Below are positions 11,361 through 23,025 of a stretch of DNA of 64,000 nt, piece after piece. The DNA is from Agapanthus africanus (taxonomy: Eukaryota; Streptophyta; Magnoliopsida; Asparagales; Amaryllidaceae), in the NCBI GenBank assembly GCA_030015575.1, contig JASDDO010000016.1:174032815-174096814 (forward strand), in the 5' to 3' direction. The notes beneath the pieces were generated by a model. The model was not told the DNA's origin, searched no databases, and worked only from the letters and a program-made list of their open reading frames with translations. Both the position numbers and the translations under genes were made by a program. Numbering within the stretch: position 1 is the first letter of the stretch; each line of letters starts with the position of its first letter.

Positions 11361-14300
11361 GAAATGATGTAGAGGTCCTATGGTTTTATGACAGGGTTCG
11401 AACATATACGTGTACTTGTGCACGGATCATGTTCGGACGGATAATACTAGTGGGCTTTGGTTTAAGCTGGATCCTAGTATTAGATTATTGGATTAGTTTC
11501 CTCTCTAGATATTCGTATTTTTTGGAATACGGATGCGGGTATGTACATACGGTGAGGGGTATTCTTGTAATTTACTCAAGAGTGTTTCTAGAAGAAGACA
11601 CATCATTTTATGTATAACCATTTAGATTAAATGGTTAACGTGGTGGAGGTATGGGGTGTGAATTTTCATTAAATGAAGTATGGCTACTTGGTGACTCATG
11701 AGGGTGACTCATCTTGTGACTATTGAAGCATGCTTGATATTTCCATTTGTGAATTATTGTATGCTTCATTCATCACAAGACTTAGACATATTCATTTCAT
11801 TATTATCTTGAACACACTCTCTCTTCAAGAGCTCTCTTGTTCTACCTCAAACCATAATTGTCTCATGTGTTGAGAAACCTAGGGTTCTTGAGACTAAATA
11901 ATCTATAATCACTCTCTACATCCTCTAGGATACTTAGATTAGCATACTAGGTACCTTAGTTACCTCATTTTAGAGGTAGGAGCTCAAAGTAGACACTCTC
12001 GGGTGGATCATCTTTGGCTCGATGAGGCCGACGAGGAGGAACGATTCGTACACTCTTCAAGGAGCTTAAGAAGAGGAGGAGGAGTATAAGAACCGAAGGA
12101 CATAGTACACGGAAGTATAACTTTCTTACGTAGTTGATAAACCTCATAGTAGTTGTGCAAGCTAGGGTTTATGGTTGATCATGGGTTCAAGTCGGTGTTG
12201 TGAAGCCCGTAGAAATCGTTTTTTTTTTTTGCATATTCCGCTTCCCCACGAACCCGTGAGGTGCGCGACATCGACATACAGCCACATGGAGGTAGTGAGC
12301 AATTGTCAGGGATTCGACTCGCCTGATATTAGGAGTCGATGTCGTGCTGTGTTCGGTTGGCTATCACCTTAAATCCATGGCCATGGTAGATGAGATATAC
12401 GGATATGAGTTCTGTAGTTTCTCGGTTGTTGATGAGCATGACTCTGACATGACTTATCGGGTTATTTGGGGTCTGATGTTTCCACCCTTAGACCCGGTAT
12501 ACGATACTATCAGACGAAGAGACCGGACTGTACGGATATTGTCACATTAAGGCTCAGTAGGGTTCGGACATATACGTGTACTTGTGCACGGATCATGTTC
12601 GGACGGATAATACTAGTGGGCTTTAGTTTAAGCTGGATCCTAGTATTGGATTATTGGATTAGTTTCCTCTCTTTGTATTTATATTTTTCGGAATACGGAT
12701 ACGGGTATGTATATACGGTGAGGGGTATTCTTGTAATTTACTCAAGAGTGCTTCTAGAAGAAGACACCTCATTTCTTGTATAACCATTTAGATTAAATGG
12801 TTAACGAGGTGGAGGTATGGGGTGTGGATTTTCATTAAATGAAGCATGGCTGGTTGGTGACTCATGAGGGTGACTCATCTTGTGACTATTGAAGCATGCT
12901 TGATATTTCCAATTGTGAATTATTGTATGCTTCATTCATCATAAGACTTAGCCATATTCATTTCATTATTATCTTGAACACTCTTTTTCCTCAAGAGCTC
13001 TCTTCTTCTACCTCAAACCATAATTGTCTCATGTGTTGTGAAACCTAGGGTTCTTGAGTTTAAACAATCTATAATCACTCTCTACATCCTCTAGGCTACT
13101 TAGATTAGCATACCAGGTACCTTAGTTACCTCATTTTAGAGGTAGGAGCTCAAAGTAGACACTCTCAGGTAGATCATCATTGGCTCGATGAGGCCGACGA
13201 GGAGGAACGATCCTACACTCTTCAAGGAGCTTAAGAAGAGGAGGAGGAGTATAAGAACCGAAGGACATAGTACACGGAGGTATAACTTTCTTACATGGTT
13301 GATAAACCTCATAGTAGTTGTGCAAGCTAGGGTTTATGGTTGATCATGGGTTCAAGTCGGTGTTGTGAAGCCCGTAGAAATAGTTTTTTTGCATATTCCG
13401 CTTCCCCACGAACCCGCGAGGTGCGTGACATCGACATACAGCCACATGGAGGCAGTGAGCAATTTTCAGGGATTCGACTCGCCTGATATTAGGAGTCGAT
13501 GTCGCGCTGTGTTCGGTTGGCTATCACCTTAAATCCATGGCCATGGTAGATGAGATATACGGATATGAGTTCTGTAGTTTCTCGGTTGGTGATGAGCATG
13601 ACTCTGACATGACTTATCGGGTTATTTGGGGTGTGAAGTTTCCACCCGCTAGACCCGGTATACTATACTCTCAGACGAAGAGACCGGACTGTACGGATAT
13701 TGTCACATTCAGGCTCAGTAGGGTCCGGACGGACTTGATTGTCGACCTCCCTTTCGACAGATACCTGGGCTGCCGTTACGTACAGCTAGTGCCATTGACG
13801 TACTTGTGTTTTCGGATTTATCCAGTAAATCACTGCCAGCATATTGTCATATTTTTAGAGTCCTACAAAGATGGTTTTCCCGGTTCAGGCGATATAATGC
13901 AGATGACGTATGTTGGTGCATACAGGCTGTCCGATTAAATATGTGTAAAGGCTACATGGACTTTAATCGGACGGTTGATAATACTACCGGCTTAGGATTA
14001 AGCCGGATTATTAAATCAGGATTTGATTTAATAATTTATATATATATTTTTAATATATATTCTAGTATTATTGTTCACTATTCATTTTCTCTCTCTTGGC
14101 TATTCATATTTTTCGTATGAATACGCGTATATGTATTTCGATACGTATACCGGGTTGTATTCCGTATTTATACGGAATTTGTTCTAGAAGATGGACACTT
14201 CATTTCATGATTTTTCTTTTATAGAAAATCAAAAATGAGGTGGAGGATGAGGTGTTTTGTAGCATGGTAGACAGGTATGGGTTGATTATTATATTGTATT

Positions 14301-14815
14301 TTCATTTGTGAATACTATTCTTGGATGGTTGCAAATAATCAAGCCATTCTTTTCATGCTTGCTAGTTTGTTCTTCACAAAGAAGACTTAGCCATTTTGCA
14401 TGGCTTCTTCTTCTTCACCTCCTCCTCCTCCTTCTAGGTAGTTCTCTTGAGCTTAGAAAAGATAAAAAAAATAGTGAGACTATTCCTACATCCCTCCTCT
14501 CCATTCGTAGCGAGCTTGGAGCGTTGGTCGCTTCACTAGGTGAAACAGGAGTTTGGATTGGTTTCCCTCAGGTGGATCATCTTAGGCAAGAGAGATCGCC
14601 ACTCAAGCTTGATCCGGAAAGCGTACACATAGCATGGAGGGGTCTTCCATGATTGGGTGGACACGCGTCAAAGGTAGTATTCTGTATCTTTGCATGCTTG
14701 GTTTGCTAGTTTAGGAGTTTGGATCGATTCTAGGTTGGCGGTTCCTTCGTGTTTTCTTGAATTTTTGTTCGCCATCTGCGCTTCCACTGCGCCGCGGGCA
14801 CTAAGGAACCCTACA
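11361..14815 (+). repeat. CopL 5' LTR, downstream part, internally rearranged
   Basis: The segment ends in ggaaccctaca, the same end as the CopA LTRs, and is followed by a primer site. It begins at the LTR position equivalent to CopB 30887 (cgaaacg...gaggcc). It then shows LTR-end-like sequence (near 12225-12275) joined directly to LTR-middle sequence (12280 onward, agccacatggagg), and this arrangement is repeated once before a final run through the normal LTR order (13721-14815). The copy is therefore about 1.2 kb longer than expected. Confidence 0.75.
11394..13720 (+). repeat. Tandem duplication of about 1.16 kb in CopL LTR
   Basis: Unit 1 (11394-12559) and unit 2 (12560-13720) align end to end. 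Matching landmarks are gggttcg at 11394 and 12560, and ggctcagtag at 12551 and 13712. The units differ at scattered bases and in the length of a T run (near 12220 and 13385). The join lies at gggttcg, which suggests unequal recombination at short homology. Each unit already contains the odd joint between LTR end and LTR middle, so the rearrangement came before the duplication. Confidence 0.88.
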
Positions 14816-14816
14816 G

Positions 14817-14828
14817 TGGTATCAGAGC
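14817..14828 (+). other. CopL primer-binding site
   Basis: TGGTATCAGAGC lies one base after the LTR end ccctaca. It marks 14815 as the 5' LTR boundary and shows plus orientation. Confidence 0.88.
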
Positions 14829-15530
14829 CTTCCAAACACCTTAAACTAGCTAGTTACGTGTCACGACCCGGAAGATGTACGTGACTGACACTTGAATCAT
14901 GTGAAGTCTATAGGACCCCACCTAATTCAAGTATGCTAAAAGCCCAGAAATCTAAACTTTTTAGGGGAAAAATAATGGAGATGCAGTTTTGAAATAAGGT
15001 TTTTACGGAAATCAAGTTCATTCTTCAAAACATAGATAATAGTATACGAAAACACAATGTTGTGTCTAACTTGAAAACGTTTTCGTCAGTGAAAATTTGG
15101 GCAGCACCTCCTTTGTAATTTTTAATCCAAAAACGAATACAGGCAATAAAATATAAGGCATCCCTAAGCGGGAGCTAGCTCTTCGCCAAATGGCGGAAAC
15201 AACCACGCAAGAATGAAAATATATAACGCCGAAAGGCGATGATCAAAACAGAGAAAGAAAGCACGAAAACTAAAGTATCACCAAGAAAATCCCAACAAAA
15301 ATGAATACAAGAGCGCGACTCTAAGGCCGAAAGAATATACAAACGGTGGTTATCTAATTCTACAAAATATACAAGTCTGGTTGATGGAGCTTTTAACTAG
15401 ATATAACTGGAATGAAATAACAAGTATAACAACGATGGTGGTCACGATACAATGTATCCCACCTACCAAAGCAATCACCCGAAAGAAAGTGGTGTGCCAG
15501 CGAAACCGCTACGGAACCTGTATAGCTAAA

Positions 15531-15579
15531 CCTGCAAGAAACTGTGGCACAACGGGGTGAGTTGCCAACTCGTGAGTAG
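15531..15579 (-). promoter_or_regulatory. Conserved gypsy LTR box, GypG copy
   Basis: On the element strand this reads cacgagttggcaactcaccc followed by cgttgtgccacagt and a tgcagg end. The same box occurs in GypC (49089-49136, 57090-57136) and GypD (40574-40620, 48179-48227), while surrounding LTR sequence has diverged widely. GAGTT-GGC-AACTC forms a small inverted repeat. A promoter, leader or RNA signal is inferred from conservation only. Confidence 0.55.
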
Positions 15580-16458
15580 AAGACATCACCGAGTAGAAAT
15601 CACATGTATGGCGATCTCCTAGGTCATCCAGTACTATAATATTAGAATAATAATGATACAATAACATCGAGTAGCAGTAAAGGTAGTACTATGAGCATAT
15701 CTGAAATGTCAGAACTCGTGTCCGTGTCACAAGGTAACTATATGTCATGTATAGTATGTATGAATGCATCATCAAATGGGTGTGTCCAGCATCGACACAC
15801 AAAATCATCAGAAAATCTGAGTGCCCAACTTCGACACTCGAAACATCATGAAATCCGTGTCCATCAGCGACACATCATCGTCGTATCTCAGGCTCCATCA
15901 GTCCAGATCGGCCCAAATCATCTGATCACATGACTACAGATAGTATCCTCCGGATCTCCGCCGCGTCAAATATCACCGGTAGGTAGTGCTCCCCTGCTAG
16001 GCTCATCGTCTACATCTCGAGCTTCTCGCCCCGGGGTACCTTATCGGGTCCACCATGTACCCGAGACGGATCATCCTACTACTCGAATCAGATCTCGAAA
16101 ACCAACTCAGAACCGAGAGAACATCATGGTGGACGCTACTCATCATATCAAGGAAAACCACATCTTTCTCTTTTAAAATAATCATAAGTTTATAAAATTC
16201 ACATGCAGTTTCCCAAATCCAGAAATCTCATGAAGAATCCGAAATCTCAAAATCACGAGTCAATGAACAGTGAATATCGACATAAAGCCCCACAACTGTA
16301 CATAACCGAATGAATACATGAATGCATCGGGTATCTAAGTAAGGAATGCAATATCTAAATTAGCATATGAGAGCAAGCATACTAATAATATGTTTAAACT
16401 ACCAGTTAGCAAGTTATACCAATGAAGTAACGTTTTCTAAAGTGTACGTGACATGGCA

Positions 16459-16524
16459 ATTACCGATGATGATGTGTGTGAGCCGGCAAGCAAGTGTACG
16501 TGCAACATACGCATCATCGGTAAT
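16459..16524 (-). other. Conserved gypsy LTR hairpin, GypG copy
   Basis: ATTACCGATGATG (16459-16471) and CATCATCGGTAAT (16512-16524) form a perfect 13-bp stem. GypC has a 10-bp version at the same LTR position, and GypD has the same hairpin with a different but still complementary stem. Confidence 0.75.
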
Positions 16525-16742
16525 GGTGCTGGGACCTAGCAGACGAAATCATAATAGCTAAAGGAAAACACATGTATATATATGCAATGCAAAGAGAACA
16601 ACATGAGTATAACGGAAGATGAACAGTAAACGCAACATTATAGACTATAAATATCTGTATACGAGTCATACAGTTTTAGTGTTTGAAAAAGCACGAATCG
16701 TGGTTTTTAGAAAAGTAGGGGCTACGGTGTTTTGATAAAAGA

Positions 16743-17101
16743 TGTTGCTAGTTATGTATATGCCCTAGAGGCCATTGTTGTACATATGATGTTTATTATA
16801 GTGGATGCTTGGATCTTGCTCGATATGATAGTATGCTATCTGGTTTCACTTTGTCTAAACATGTTGACTTGTATTGGTTTACTGTCTTGCTCTCACATGT
16901 TCATAAATCCTTTAGGATATGTACTTGACTGCTAGGACTATGATGCAGATAATACTATTGGGGCCAGGATAGTCCAAGAGTACATCCTATAATTGTTCCT
17001 AGTCGAGGGTGTATCGAGACAGGGCATCGATATTCTAGAGTAGACTAGCGTATACGCATCTTGACCAATATGATGGGCGATCCCACATCCATTGGTGTTT
17101 G
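16743..17101 (+). repeat. CopE LTR, left piece
   Basis: These are the first 359 bp of the LTR, ending at the GypD target site ggtgtttg. The sequence is related to CopA 19451-19817 but clearly diverged. Confidence 0.85.
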
Positions 17102-17418
17102 TGTAACACCTTAGAATGTGTATTGTGGTTAATTATATTTTAATATATGGTTTTTAATAAAAATTTACCAAAATGATTTCCAATTATTTTATCCTATTTA
17201 ATGAATATTTTATTAGATTTTTCCTAGGCTTGCATACACTTGTGCATGTTAACTAGGGTGTTAAATTGGGGTTTAACCATGATTAGCAACATGGTGAACT
17301 AACCATTTTTCCGAATCTAGTTTAATAATTGTATTAGGTGCTTTTGGGTTTTAATTGTATATGGTTGTTTTCAAAAATGAAATGAATTTAAAATTTAAAA
17401 GGGTTTGAATATTGACCA

Positions 17419-17745
17419 TGAGAGAGAGAGAAGAATGGTGCTACATGGTTTAGGCCATGCTCATTTAATGATGAGAGAGAGGGAGAGAGGGAGGGGTTCT
17501 TGCCTTGCTCTCATTTCTCATTCTTATTCTCTTTTCTCTCATTCTCTCACTCTCATTCTCTCACACACACACACTCATCTTCAGCTGAAACAGCAGCAAC
17601 ATAAGCATCAACAACAACAGTAGAACCAACAGCAGCACTATCATCAGCATCAGCAGCAAACAGCAGTAGCAGCAGCATCAGCAGACAACAGTGGCAATAG
17701 CTATAGCAGCAGTAGCCCCAGCAACTACAGCAGCTCATCTCCTCC
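17419..17745 (+). repeat. Low-complexity block (GA/CT runs, then CAG/CAA-rich) in GypD 5' LTR
   Basis: GA runs (17420-17495), CT runs (17508-17576) and an interrupted CAG/CAA/CAT tract (17585-17735) follow one another. The 3' LTR has the same block at about 45342-45650 with length differences. Long apparent frames across it are products of the triplet repeat and not genes. Confidence 0.85.
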
Positions 17746-18733
17746 ATTCACTTCTTCACGTGCCTTCTAGGGTTCCATAGGGTATAATTCTTGAACCCAA
17801 TTTCCTAGTTTGCTTAGCTTGTATGATAATTAGCTTCGGTTGTGTTTAATTGTGAGTTTAGTGCTAATTATGGTGATGTATGTGGAAATTTTGGATAAGT
17901 GTGATTGTGTTAGTTAACCTAGCTTATTTTAGTGTTGTTAGGGTCACCTTAACTAGGAGTAACCCCGGATTTCACTAAAATACCATAGGGTTTGTGTTTT
18001 GTGCAAAATCGGTGTTTTTAGGCGATATATTAGCATTCTGTGATCTGCTATTGACCCGGACCCTTCAGAACAAAATTGAGGAAACTGGAAAATGCTTATT
18101 AGGTCAGGACCACACCACCAGAACATGAGCCCCTAATTCCCAAACATGGCCGCAATTTTAATCCATATGGCCGCAATTTGCGGCCAGGAAGGGGGGTGGG
18201 GTTTTGGCTACTGTAGTCTGCTATGATTTGTAGTGTTTTGGCATGTGTAGTTTTGTAAGATTGGTCCTGTAGGAAAATCTGGGACAATATATCGTATTTC
18301 TAGTTCGTTGTGTTTGCGCGATACGCGCGATACGTGAGTGGGTTCTGTGATCCAGCGTGTCGCGGCGTGTCGCGGTAGTTTTAGCGTATCGTGCATACGC
18401 GCGTTTAGTTCGCGACGCGAGTTTCTCGTTTAGTGTCGATATCGCGTTTTGCGGAATATTTGTCTTATATATGATTTTCTTGTCTCATTTTCATGTTTGC
18501 AGGCGAGTTCATCGGACACAGCTACAGGGGGAAACAGGTGGTAGGATTCACTTAGCTTGGAGCGTAGGTGAGTATATTTAACATCTACAGGGGAATCTCC
18601 TACATGGCGTTATGCGTCTGGGCTAAGATTCTAATACTTGTCGTATATTCTAGGTCATTGTTAGAAATGCGCCTTTACCCTATTTTACTTAGATATAGTT
18701 GTACTGTGACTAGTAGCCGTTGGACAGTGCACA

Positions 18734-18804
18734 AATTATTGACGATTCATGTTGCACGAGCACTGATTGTATGCTACACACACCGTCAATAATTGCCATG
18801 TCAC
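18734..18804 (+). other. Conserved gypsy LTR hairpin, GypD 5' LTR copy
   Basis: AATTATTGACG (18734-18744) pairs with CGTCAATAATT (18784-18794), 11 bp without mismatch, followed by gccatgtcac. The 3' LTR copy is at 46644-46714. GypC and GypG keep the position and the gccatgtcac flank but use a different complementary stem. Confidence 0.8.
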
Positions 18805-19450
18805 ACACAAACCCCTTATAGATACTATATTGCTTGGTTAGGTACACTGTGACATTGATTCGTACTACTTATCACATATGACATTTACCATACTTGTATA
18901 CCTATAGAGTATCGTACCATTAGTGATAGGTACATATACTCTTTACGATACATCTACAGGTATACCTTGCTCATATTTTACTTATACCTAGTGGGGTATG
19001 CCATATCATTTACTTATAGGTAGACACCTATACTTAGCTGTACCTTATTGATTTCGCATACATCTGGTTTCAGCTACATATTTTCATTTATATACTCGCA
19101 TTTCAGATATATTGCACATATTTATTCCTGGATTTACGCATTTTTATTTGGATTTTACATGATGTTTTCTGGATTTGGGAACCGCGGGAGTTCATGAAAT
19201 TATGCATACATTGAAAACCCCGTTTCCTTGATACGATATTTGCGCAGTCACCACGAGATTTATCGGTTCTGATTATATACTCCATACGAGGTGTGGTTGC
19301 CGTATGAGGGTACATGGTGGGGCCCGGTATGGTTCCCCACGGCAAGAAGATCGATGGACTTTACCGATAGAGCCTGGAGGCGGGCTAGTACCTACCGTTG
19401 GCAGTACCAATGACTCGGCAGGGATCATGGAGATACCGTTGGGAGTCATG

Positions 19451-21649
19451 TGTTAGTTATATGTATGCCCTAGAGGCCATTGCTATACATAGGATGTATA
19501 TTGTAGTGGATGCTGGGACATATATAGGGAGGACTTTCTTGTTCGACATGATAGTATGCTATCTGGTTGCTCTTTACCTTAACGTGTACACAGATTGTCT
19601 CTCTATTACATGTTGGTAAAGCCCTTATGATGTGTACTTGACTACCTGGACTATGATGTGGATCATACTAGTGGGGACATGGTAGTCCATAAGTACATCC
19701 TTGAAAGTCCCTAGTCGTGGGTGTATCGAGATGGGGCATCGATATACCAGAGTAGACTAGCGTGTATCTTCTCGACCCATATAGATGGGCGATGGATGAT
19801 CCCATATCCATCGGTGTTTGACATCAGAGATGATATACAGGTGCTCAGTAGAGACTGGGTACACTGGACGGACTCGCCGAGAACTCCCAGATGGTATTAT
19901 ACCTTACGTCAGATGGCAGTTCTCTGGTGACACTGGTACAGAGTAGTCTGTTGACCCGAGATCGTCATAGAGTCTTGTGTGGTTCCCACTGTGCTTTGAT
20001 TTCCATCTTATCACGTCCAAGAGGGCGTACAAAACGGTGGTTTTTGGGTACAGTCCCGAGTCACATGGAGGCAATGAGCGACAGGAAGGGATTCGTCTCT
20101 CCCGGTATAGGGGGTTGATGTTGCGCTGTGTTCGATTGGCTATAACAGGAAATCCCTGGCCAGGGTTGCTGAGATTTACTGGTAAGTGTTACCAGTAGTT
20201 TCTCGAATTGTTATAGACCTCATATCGACACGACTTATCGAGCTATTGGGGTCTGACGTTTACCACCCCTAGGCAAGATATGCGACATATCAGACGAACA
20301 GACCGGACTGTACGGTAGTGTTACTGGTTGGATTCACTGGAGTGTGAGCGGGCTTGCTCGTCGATCTTCTGATCGCTCAATACCCGGGTGGCCGTTACGT
20401 TTAGCAGACCGCTTGCGGCTTGTGGGTGCTTGATATGATCATCATCTGCTGCCGGCGTATTGACGAGTCTTTAGAGTCCTACACAGAGGTTTCCTGGCTC
20501 AAGCGAAACGAAATAGGAGCGCATATGAGATATGTGCGGGACCGAGAATAATGCGTGTATGTGATACCATATTCTATTCTCGCGATGAATGTATTGATTG
20601 GTTGTATGCGATATAACCTAGTTATCGATTCAAGCATTGATTCGATAAGACGATACATTGAATATTAGTCGGTTATATGCGATATGACCGGGTCGTTAAA
20701 TCAAGTGTTGATTTAATGATTTAATGCATAATTATATATTTGATATATTACTTTGCATTAACTAGTAATGGTTCACTTTAAATGGGTTTTCTCACTTCAT
20801 GTGCACATTGTATATGTGATATAGTTTTGTGCACTTGAATGTATCATGTTTGATGATACATGATAGTTTGGTGTATGGTTTAAACCATGGTTGGTCAATG
20901 GTTAGGGTTTCTTATGCTTCATTTACTTATTCTTTTATTTATTCATTGATTTGTGAAAGAAATAGAATGGTGGCCAATTTTGGATTATCCTTGAAGCTTC
21001 ATGGAGCTTTGAAATGGTTGACCATTTTGTTTCTTTCTCTTACCCTAACCATACAACCTAACCTAAGTTAATTCTCTACACCTAACTAGGGTTGGATTAT
21101 GATAAGTATTCATTGATTTTCTATTTTACAAAATAACTTATCATATTCTATCTTCTTCTTCTTCTTCTTTAAGATGAAGAAGCTAGACTTCATCAATGGT
21201 GACTTGATGAAATGAGTGAGAAATCCAATTCTAAAGTCTACCCACTTCCTATTTTTTCATCCTCTACCTCTTGCCAAGTAGTAGAGTGTGTTTTCTTCGC
21301 AAGTTTCTTGACTTGGTGAAGTTGGAGCTTGATCTAGTGATGCATCGACGTAGATCATCTTCGGCATGAAGCCGACGACCTTGCCCGCCCATTTCTCCGA
21401 TGAAGCCAACGCTAGAGCCCGGGATTCCATTTGGACAGCGAGGAGAGTTCATTGCGGAGCTATGGAGGTGGAGGACCGGATCTACAAAGGTTGTATTTCC
21501 GTTCTTTTAGTTTAGTTGTAAACTAGTTTCATTTATCGCCTAAATTTCTAGTTAACGATCCGTATTAGGGTTTCTCAGCACCCTTAATTTTATAAATTGG
21601 CATGGTTGATGCCTTGTGAGACCTCTAGTGTGTGCCTAGGAACCCTACA
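19451..21649 (+). repeat. CopA 5' LTR
   Basis: It runs from TGTTAGTTATATGTATGCCC to ggaaccctaca, 2199 bp. It includes complementary segments at 19785-19813 (ATGGG with CCCAT, CGATGGAT with ATCCATCG) comparable to the CopB pseudoknot candidate, and the core box near 20097-20115. Confidence 0.95.
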
Positions 21650-21650
21650 G

Positions 21651-21662
21651 TGGTATCAGAGC
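21651..21662 (+). other. CopA primer-binding site
   Basis: TGGTATCAGAGC lies one base after the 5' LTR end, complementary to initiator tRNA-Met. Confidence 0.9.
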
Positions 21663-21851
21663 CTAGCTAGAGCCTTAGGCGATGCGTAGACGAAGTTTGA
21701 AACCCGAACGAACCCGAAACCCTAACCCGATAATGCTCTCTGGACATTTTTCAAATTTGTGGATTTTTGTCAATTAAAAATATGCAGAAAAATCAGCAGG
21801 GAATCTTAAGAATTACTGTGCAACACGTGTCCATGATTCCTCCAAAGTGCG

Positions 21852-21890
21852 GCGGAACCGCGGCAGAAGCCTGGCTTCTGCGGGTTCCGC
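21852..21890 (+). other. CopA GC-rich hairpin near the primer site
   Basis: GCGGAACC (21852-21859) pairs with GGTTCCGC (21883-21890), and GCAGAAGCC (21863-21871) with GGCTTCTGC (21873-21881) across a single base. It lies 190 nt after the primer site. Confidence 0.78.
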
Positions 21891-22949
21891 GGCCGTATGA
21901 TGACGTCATCCTTCCCTGTTTGCACAGTAACTCCTATTTTATTATGCTGAGTTTTCTTGGAATTTTTAATCTGTACTCAAGAGTTGAGTATTTTGGGGTT
22001 GTTTTGGGGGTTCGATGATTCGATCGGATTATCAGATTTTGTCTATTTGGATTCCGGATAATTTTTTGAATATGTTAAAAAGTTCGACCGGATATAAATA
22101 CCCAACTTTTCCCCTGCCGGAAAATTTCCAAGTGTTAGATTTTTCTGTGGTTTAATGGCGTTCTAAGTAATGCAAGTAACGCGATGGTCCCTCTAGAAGA
22201 CAACAAACCTTAACTCGATTATGTGACCGTCTTGAACTGCCCTTTGAACCTTCGGGTTTGAGGCAGTACGGCGTGCCACATGTGAGGCGTTGGCTTGACC
22301 CTTCTACGGCTGGACCGTTGGTACTGAGTCATGAACTGAATGTTTTTAAACTTGTTTCATGTGTTGATCTGTATCGGGAAAACTTGGGTGTTTGAATGTT
22401 CGATCGGAAAGTTTAACATTTTCTAATTATCTGGAATGGGATACAATAATTGGAATTCACAAAGAGTTATGAGATAACTGAATGAATGTTATAAACATAG
22501 CAGTTTAGTCTCCCTTGATCGGTTGCCACGGAATTTTGATGTGATCAAAAGTCCGTCGCAATCACGTAGCGTACGCGGATACTCGCCGGATAAACTTAAT
22601 AGACATCCTCACCCCATAGACCCGACCAAGTGACTGTAGGAGAACCCCGTCGCCGAAAGCATCCGTCCGGGTGCTCGCGTTAGCGGTGTTCCGCCTTGGT
22701 GCACTTCGTCGACGGTATCGGGGGTGCAGCCGTCTACTGAAGTTTGCGACGAGCATTCGATCAGGATGTCGGGAATCTTGTTGAATTGCCCGACTTGATA
22801 TTGAAAAGTGTTTTCGATAATGAGACTAAAATGCGGGGTTTGTAATTGTTAAGCATGCGATGTCTAAGTAATTCATTTGGTCAGGCATGCGATGTCTGAA
22901 GAGATTGCGGATTCCAACTGTTGTAGTTTTACACTTTCTTTTCTGTGAC

Positions 22950-23025
22950 CGTAAGTGTAATATGTGATATCGCCGGTTTCGTTGCTATATGTCAACGACA
23001 ATTGGGATGCGCATATTTACTTACG
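22950..23025 (+). other. CopA CTATA-loop hairpin
   Basis: Three nested stems: CGTAAGT (22950-22956) with ACTTACG (23019-23025), AATATG (22959-22964) with CATATT (23012-23017), and TCGTTG (22979-22984) with CAACGA (22993-22998). The apical loop is CTATATGT. CopB has the same architecture at 32374-32451 with different stems and a CTATA loop. Confidence 0.7.

Larger units (their letters stand above)
11361..14858 (+). mobile_element. CopL: outermost Ty1-copia element, 5' LTR end plus primer site
   Basis: The visible part is the downstream portion of a 5' LTR (11361-14815), a primer site (14817-14828) and 30 bp of internal sequence before GypG interrupts it. CopI sits upstream in the same LTR, so the LTR start lies left of the window. 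GypG and everything nested in it lie in the internal region, so the element's 3' half is right of the window. All other elements here are therefore probably contained in CopL. This follows from the junctions, not from seeing both CopL ends. The LTR carries a large internal tandem duplication. Confidence 0.78.
14859..16742 (-). mobile_element. GypG: part of a long Ty3-gypsy LTR (GypC family)
   Basis: On the plus strand it begins TGTCACGACCCGGAAG, the reverse of the usual gypsy LTR end, and aligns with GypC 48453-50360 at clearly lower identity than the two GypC LTRs share. It is therefore the downstream 1.9 kb of a minus-oriented LTR. ttacg (14854-14858) before it is the probable target duplication. 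CopE interrupts it at 16743, and the remainder lies right of the window. It could be the 3' LTR of a full element or a solo LTR. Confidence 0.85.
17102..19450 (+). repeat. GypD 5' LTR, segment 1
   Basis: These are the first 2349 bp of the LTR, up to the CopA insertion at tcatg (19446-19450). It matches 45012-47361 of the 3' LTR. It contains purine-rich and CAG/CAA-rich simple repeats (17419-17745) and the conserved hairpin 18734-18804. Confidence 0.93.

Noticed and set aside
17588..17735. Long apparent frames over CAG/CAA repeats (also 45490-45650)
   Set aside because: Both LTRs of GypD carry the block, the frames follow from the triplet repeat, and there is no conserved protein.
20829..21071. 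Open frame of 80 codons repeated at 28966-29208
   Set aside because: It lies in AT-rich CopA LTR sequence. The duplicate exists because LTRs are repeated, and there is no domain.
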